Source: Acidimicrobiales bacterium (lineage in GTDB: Bacteria > Actinomycetota > Acidimicrobiia > Acidimicrobiales > MedAcidi-G1). Taken from it: DNA of 62,298 nt. The notes below the pieces were generated by a model. It worked only from the letters and a program-made list of their open reading frames with translations. It did not search any database and was not told the origin of the DNA. Location: positions 1-62,298 of the forward strand of contig JAERSW010000088.1 of NCBI GenBank assembly GCA_016845305.1. The letters are read 5' to 3'. Shown piece by piece: positions 58,979 to 62,298 of this stretch (its first letter is position 1; the number at the start of each line of letters is the position of its first letter). Made by a program: the position numbers and the translations under genes.

Positions 58979-60262
58979 ATGTCCGGACAATTCGGCTGGC
59001 GGCGCCCTGCCGCCCGCGACCTCATCGCCGGCGCCACCGTCACGGCCATGCTCATCCCCCAGGCCATGGCCTACGCGGCACTCGCCGGACTCCCCCCCGA
59101 GGTCGGCCTCTACGCCTCGACGCTCCCCCTCGTGGCCTATGCGGCCCTCGGGACGTCGCGGAGCCTCGCCGTCGGTCCGGTGGCCATCGTGTCGCTGCTG
59201 ACTGCCTCGGCCCTGGCGGGCGTCACCGAGGGTGGCGACACCTCTCCGGTGGCCGCGGCCGCCGTCCTCGCCACGCTCGTCGGGCTCGTCCACGTGGCCG
59301 CCGGCGTCCTCCACGGCGGGCGGATGGTCGCGAGGGTGTCCCGGCCGGCCCTCGCCGGATTCACCGCCGCCGCCGCCGTGCTCATCGGCCTGTCCCAGGT
59401 CGGTCCCCTGATCGGCGTCTCCGTCCCCCGGCATCGTGGCGCCCACCTCACCGTGGCGGAGATCGGCCGGCGCCTCGGCGACGCCCACGTCCCGACGATC
59501 CTCCTGGCCGTGGTCTCGATCGGCGTCTTCATCGCGCTGCGTCGGGTCCACCCCCGCTTCCCGTCGGCCCTCGTCCTCGTCGCGTCCTCGGTCGTCGCGG
59601 TCGGACTGGCGGACCTGGGCGCGCACGGGGTGGACCTGGTGGGAACCATCCCGGAGTCCCTCCCGACCATCGCCCTGCCCGAGGCCACCACCGGGCTCGT
59701 CCGGTCGCTCCTCCCCTCGGCGTTCGTCATCACCCTCGTCGGCTTCATGGCCTCCCACGCCGCCGCCGACGCGTTCGACGTCTCCGGCCGCCTCCCCGAC
59801 CCCGACAGGGAACTGGTGGCGCTCGGGACGGCCAACCTGGCCGCCGGCCTCGTCGGCGGCCTCCCCGTCTCCGGAGGCTTCTCCCGAACCGCGGTCAACC
59901 ACGCCGCCGGGGCCAGGAGTCGCTGGGCCTCGGTGGCGAGCGCCGCCGGAGTGCTCGTCGTCCTGCTGCTGTTCACGCCGGCGCTCGCGGACCTTCCCCG
60001 AGCGGTGCTCAGCGTCGTGATCGTCGTCGCCGTGAGCGGCCTCGTCGACGCGAGGGCCGTCCGCGGCCACCTGTCCCGATCCGGGTCCGATGCCGCCTCG
60101 CTGACCGTCACCGCCGCCGTCACCCTCGTGGCCGGCGTCGGTCCGGGGACGGTGGCGGCCCTCGCTGTCTCCGCGGCGACCGCCCGTCGGCGCCCGTCCG
60201 ACCCCAGCCCCACCGTCGATGCCGGTGGATCCGAGTACCACCAGGAAGGGATTCCCTCATGA
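58979..60262 (+). CDS. SulP/SLC26-family anion permease lacking a STAS domain
   Basis: A 427-residue SulP transporter. AMLIPQAMAYAALAGLPPEVGLY near the N-terminus (about residues 23-45) and VSGGFSRTAVN are family signatures. About 10-12 membrane segments fill the length, but the cytosolic STAS domain found at the C-terminus of most SulP proteins is missing: after the last helix only a short hydrophilic tail remains. It may export sulfite or sulfate made by the next gene, or import sulfate. It overlaps the persulfide dioxygenase gene by ATGA. Confidence 0.88.
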   Translation: MSGQFGWRRPAARDLIAGATVTAMLIPQAMAYAALAGLPPEVGLYASTLPLVAYAALGTSRSLAVGPVAIVSLLTASALAGVTEGGDTSPVAAAAVLATLVGLVHVAAGVLHGGRMVARVSRPALAGFTAAAAVLIGLSQVGPLIGVSVPRHRGAHLTVAEIGRRLGDAHVPTILLAVVSIGVFIALRRVHPRFPSALVLVASSVVAVGLADLGAHGVDLVGTIPESLPTIALPEATTGLVRSLLPSAFVITLVGFMASHAAADAFDVSGRLPDPDRELVALGTANLAAGLVGGLPVSGGFSRTAVNHAAGARSRWASVASAAGVLVVLLLFTPALADLPRAVLSVVIVVAVSGLVDARAVRGHLSRSGSDAASLTVTAAVTLVAGVGPGTVAALAVSAATARRRPSDPSPTVDAGGSEYHQEGIPS

Positions 60263-61629
60263 TCCTCGAGCAGTACTACCTCGACTGCCTGTCCCAGGCC
60301 TCCTACCTCATCGGCGACGAGACCACGGGCCGTGCGGTGGTCGTCGACCCCCGACGCGACGTCGACGTCTACCTGGAGGACGCCGGGGCCTCCGGCCTGA
60401 CCATCGACCTGGTCGTGGAGACCCACCTCCACGCCGATTTCCTGTCCGGCCACCTCGAGCTGGCCGCCGCCACCGGGGCCGAGGTCTGCTTCGGCGTCGG
60501 GGCGGTCACCGAGTTCCCCTCGAGGCAACTCCGGGACGGCGAACGGATCGAGCTGGGCGAGGTGGTCCTCGAGGTCCTCCACACCCCGGGACACACCCCC
60601 GAGTCGCTCTGCCTCGTCGTGTACGAGCACGCCGACGACACGGTTCCCCACGCGGTGCTGACCGGCGACACCCTGTTCATCGGCGACGTGGGTCGACCCG
60701 ACCTGCTGTCGGCGATCGGCCACAGCCCGGATGGCCTGGCCGACCAGCTGTTCCACAGCCTCCACGACAAACTCCTCGTCCTGCCCGACGACACGCTGGT
60801 CCTCCCGGCCCACGGTGCCGGCTCGTCGTGCGGCAAGAACCTGTCCTCGGAACTCACCTGCACCATCGGCCGGCAGAAGCTCACCAACCACGCACTCCGG
60901 GTCCCCGACAAGGAGGCCTTCGTGGCGCTGGTGACCGACGGGCAACCCCCCGCTCCCGACTACTTCGTCTACGACGCGGTCCTGAACCGCCGGGACCACG
61001 ACCTCCTCGACCCGGACGTCCCGACCACCCCGCTCGACCTGGCCGACGTCCAGCGGGCGGTCGCGGACGGCGCGGTCGTGCTCGACGCCCGTGAACCGGA
61101 GACCTTCGGCCGGGGCCACCTCACGGGTTCGGTGAACGTGGGGCTGGAGGGTCGCTTCGCCGAGTTCGCCGGCTCGGTGGTCGCCACCGACGCCGACATC
61201 GTCCTGGTCGCCGAATCCGGGCTGGAGCGCGAGGCCAGGAACCGTCTGGCACGGATCGGGTTCGATCGCGTGATCGGACACCTGGCCGACCCGGCGGCCA
61301 CCTTCGCCGACAACCCCGGAAGCGTCCAACGGTCCTCGCGCCTCACGGCCACCGACCTCGGGGACTGCTGCGAGACCATCGACGACCTCCAGGTCCTCGA
61401 CGTCCGGAACCCCGGCGAGACGGTCGACGGCACCATCGGGACCGCGATCACCATTCCCCTCGCGCAGCTCCGCAGGCGGCTGGACGAGCTGGACCCTGCC
61501 CGCCCGACGGTCGTCTACTGCGCTGGCGGCTACCGGTCCTCGATCGCGGTCAGCCTTCTCCGGCGCGCGGGCTTCGACGACGTGTCCGACCTCCGGGGCG
61601 GCTACCAGGCCTGGTCCACGAACCGCTGA
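60259..61629 (+). CDS. CstB-like persulfide dioxygenase-rhodanese
   Basis: A 456-residue fusion. The N-terminal metallo-beta-lactamase domain is ETHE1-like (THLHADFLSGH, with His56, His58 and Asp60), oxidising persulfides to sulfite. A degenerate rhodanese follows at about 265-350; its loop is VAESGLE, with Ser320 where the catalytic Cys would be. An active rhodanese is at 360-456 with Cys421 in CAGGYRS. This MBL, pseudo-rhodanese, rhodanese order is that of Staphylococcus CstB, which makes thiosulfate from sulfide or persulfide. It is the last gene of the sulfur operon. Confidence 0.9.
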   Translation: MILEQYYLDCLSQASYLIGDETTGRAVVVDPRRDVDVYLEDAGASGLTIDLVVETHLHADFLSGHLELAAATGAEVCFGVGAVTEFPSRQLRDGERIELGEVVLEVLHTPGHTPESLCLVVYEHADDTVPHAVLTGDTLFIGDVGRPDLLSAIGHSPDGLADQLFHSLHDKLLVLPDDTLVLPAHGAGSSCGKNLSSELTCTIGRQKLTNHALRVPDKEAFVALVTDGQPPAPDYFVYDAVLNRRDHDLLDPDVPTTPLDLADVQRAVADGAVVLDAREPETFGRGHLTGSVNVGLEGRFAEFAGSVVATDADIVLVAESGLEREARNRLARIGFDRVIGHLADPAATFADNPGSVQRSSRLTATDLGDCCETIDDLQVLDVRNPGETVDGTIGTAITIPLAQLRRRLDELDPARPTVVYCAGGYRSSIAVSLLRRAGFDDVSDLRGGYQAWSTNR

Positions 61630-61687
61630 CCCACCCTGCAGCCGGACGACGGCCGGCCGGGGCGGGACCGCGCCGGATCCCGGGCAC

Positions 61688-61693
61688 TACCGT
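61688..61693 (+). promoter_or_regulatory. -10 box TACCGT, leaderless promoter of the PhyH gene
   Basis: TACCGT, 8 nt, then GTG 61702. Confidence 0.4.
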
Positions 61694-61701
61694 GCGCGGC
61701 C

Positions 61702-62298
61702 GTGCCGATCCTCACCGACGACCAGGTCGCCCGATTCCGGGCCGACGGCTGGCTGGCCCCCGTCGACGTGCTCAGCGGGGACGAGGCCGCCGAGGCCCTG
61801 GCCGAGCTCGAGGCCGCCGAGGCCCGCTACCCGGACGACCTGCACGGCGGCCACCGCAACAACGCCCACCTTGTCCTCCCCTTCCTGGCCGACCTGGCGG
61901 TCCACGAGCGGATCCTGGACTGCGTGGCGTCGGTGGTCGACCGCCCCACGTCGCTGCTCAACTCGGTGCTGTTCATCAAGGAGCCGGACTCGTCCGCCTA
62001 CGTGAGCTGGCACCAGGACTCCACCTACATGGGCATCGACTCGGGCGACATGGTCACCGCGTGGGTGGCGCTGACCGTGAGCACCACCGAGAGCGGCTGC
62101 GTGGCCATGGTGTCGGGCAGCCACCACGAGGGCATCCATCCGCACGAGGACCGCTACGGCCCCGACAACATCCTGACCCGCGGCCAGCACGTGACGGTCG
62201 TGGACGAGGACGCCGCCGTCGACGTGGAGCTCCGGCCGGGCCAGATGTCGCTCCACCATCCGTGGCTGGTGCACGGGTCGCGTCCCAACCGGACCGAC
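61702..62298 (+). CDS. Phytanoyl-CoA dioxygenase family protein (3' end outside window)
   Basis: 199 codons are visible, with no stop before the right edge. It is a PhyH Fe(II)/2-oxoglutarate oxygenase with His104-x-Asp106 in WHQDST and distal His191 in LVHGSRPNRTD, including the 2OG Arg. Only the last part of the jellyroll is missing. It differs in sequence from the other PhyH protein in this window. GTG 61702 is supported by the -10 box 8 nt upstream. Substrate unknown. Confidence 0.8.
   Translation, partial: MPILTDDQVARFRADGWLAPVDVLSGDEAAEALAELEAAEARYPDDLHGGHRNNAHLVLPFLADLAVHERILDCVASVVDRPTSLLNSVLFIKEPDSSAYVSWHQDSTYMGIDSGDMVTAWVALTVSTTESGCVAMVSGSHHEGIHPHEDRYGPDNILTRGQHVTVVDEDAAVDVELRPGQMSLHHPWLVHGSRPNRTD

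Overview
The window is a very GC-rich (roughly 70% by eye), gene-dense stretch of chromosome. Protein family content (MttB-like methyltransferases, CaiB transferases, SDRs, phytanoyl-CoA type dioxygenases, TRAP transport, bifunctional PutA, DUF4242) and promoter layout suggest an uncultured or marine-type actinobacterium, most likely Acidimicrobiia. That placement is inference. There are no rRNA or tRNA genes, insertion sequences or CRISPR arrays that I can see. No gap between genes exceeds 300 bases. Many genes appear to be leaderless: a YANNNT hexamer sits 6 to 10 nt before the ATG or GTG.

Left part (1-8.9 kb): a truncated amino-acid permease fused to EIIA and TrkA-C regulatory domains, an epoxide hydrolase-like gene, a VapBC module, a two-gene phosphonate oxidation cassette (TmpA-like dioxygenase plus PhnZ/TmpB-like HD oxygenase), an acyl-CoA dehydrogenase and an alkylsulfatase-like hydrolase.

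Catabolic block (8.9-29.5 kb): a CaiB transferase diverges from a LysR gene that leads an operon of MttB-family methyltransferase, DapA-family lyase, aldehyde dehydrogenase, DAO-family oxidase and two SDRs, followed by a complete TRAP transporter. Downstream are PutA with a divergent PAS-AraC regulator and a C45 hydrolase. DapA, ALDH and DAO together match the enzyme classes of hydroxyproline degradation. With MttB and PutA, I propose that the block imports and breaks down proline- or hydroxyproline-type betaines.

Middle (29.5-47 kb): PsuG with a YtcJ-like amidohydrolase, a large LuxR-type regulator diverging from a DUF4242 gene, a thiamine-diphosphate enzyme, an ArsR/CadI metalloid pair, a HisC-like aminotransferase, a GlcD-like flavoenzyme, another DAO-type oxidoreductase, a P450 and a VOC protein.

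Right part (47-62.3 kb): CobT/CobS chelatase-type genes beside sulfoacetaldehyde acetyltransferase (xsc), an XRE plus nucleotidyltransferase toxin-antitoxin pair, an ectoine hydrolase (doeA) operon with an M20 deacylase and a PhyH dioxygenase under a divergent GntR regulator, and a sulfur operon (two YeeE/YedE halves, a SulP permease without STAS, and a CstB-like persulfide dioxygenase-rhodanese). A second PhyH gene runs off the right edge. Overall the region looks specialised for salvaging marine osmolytes and small organic N, S and P compounds.
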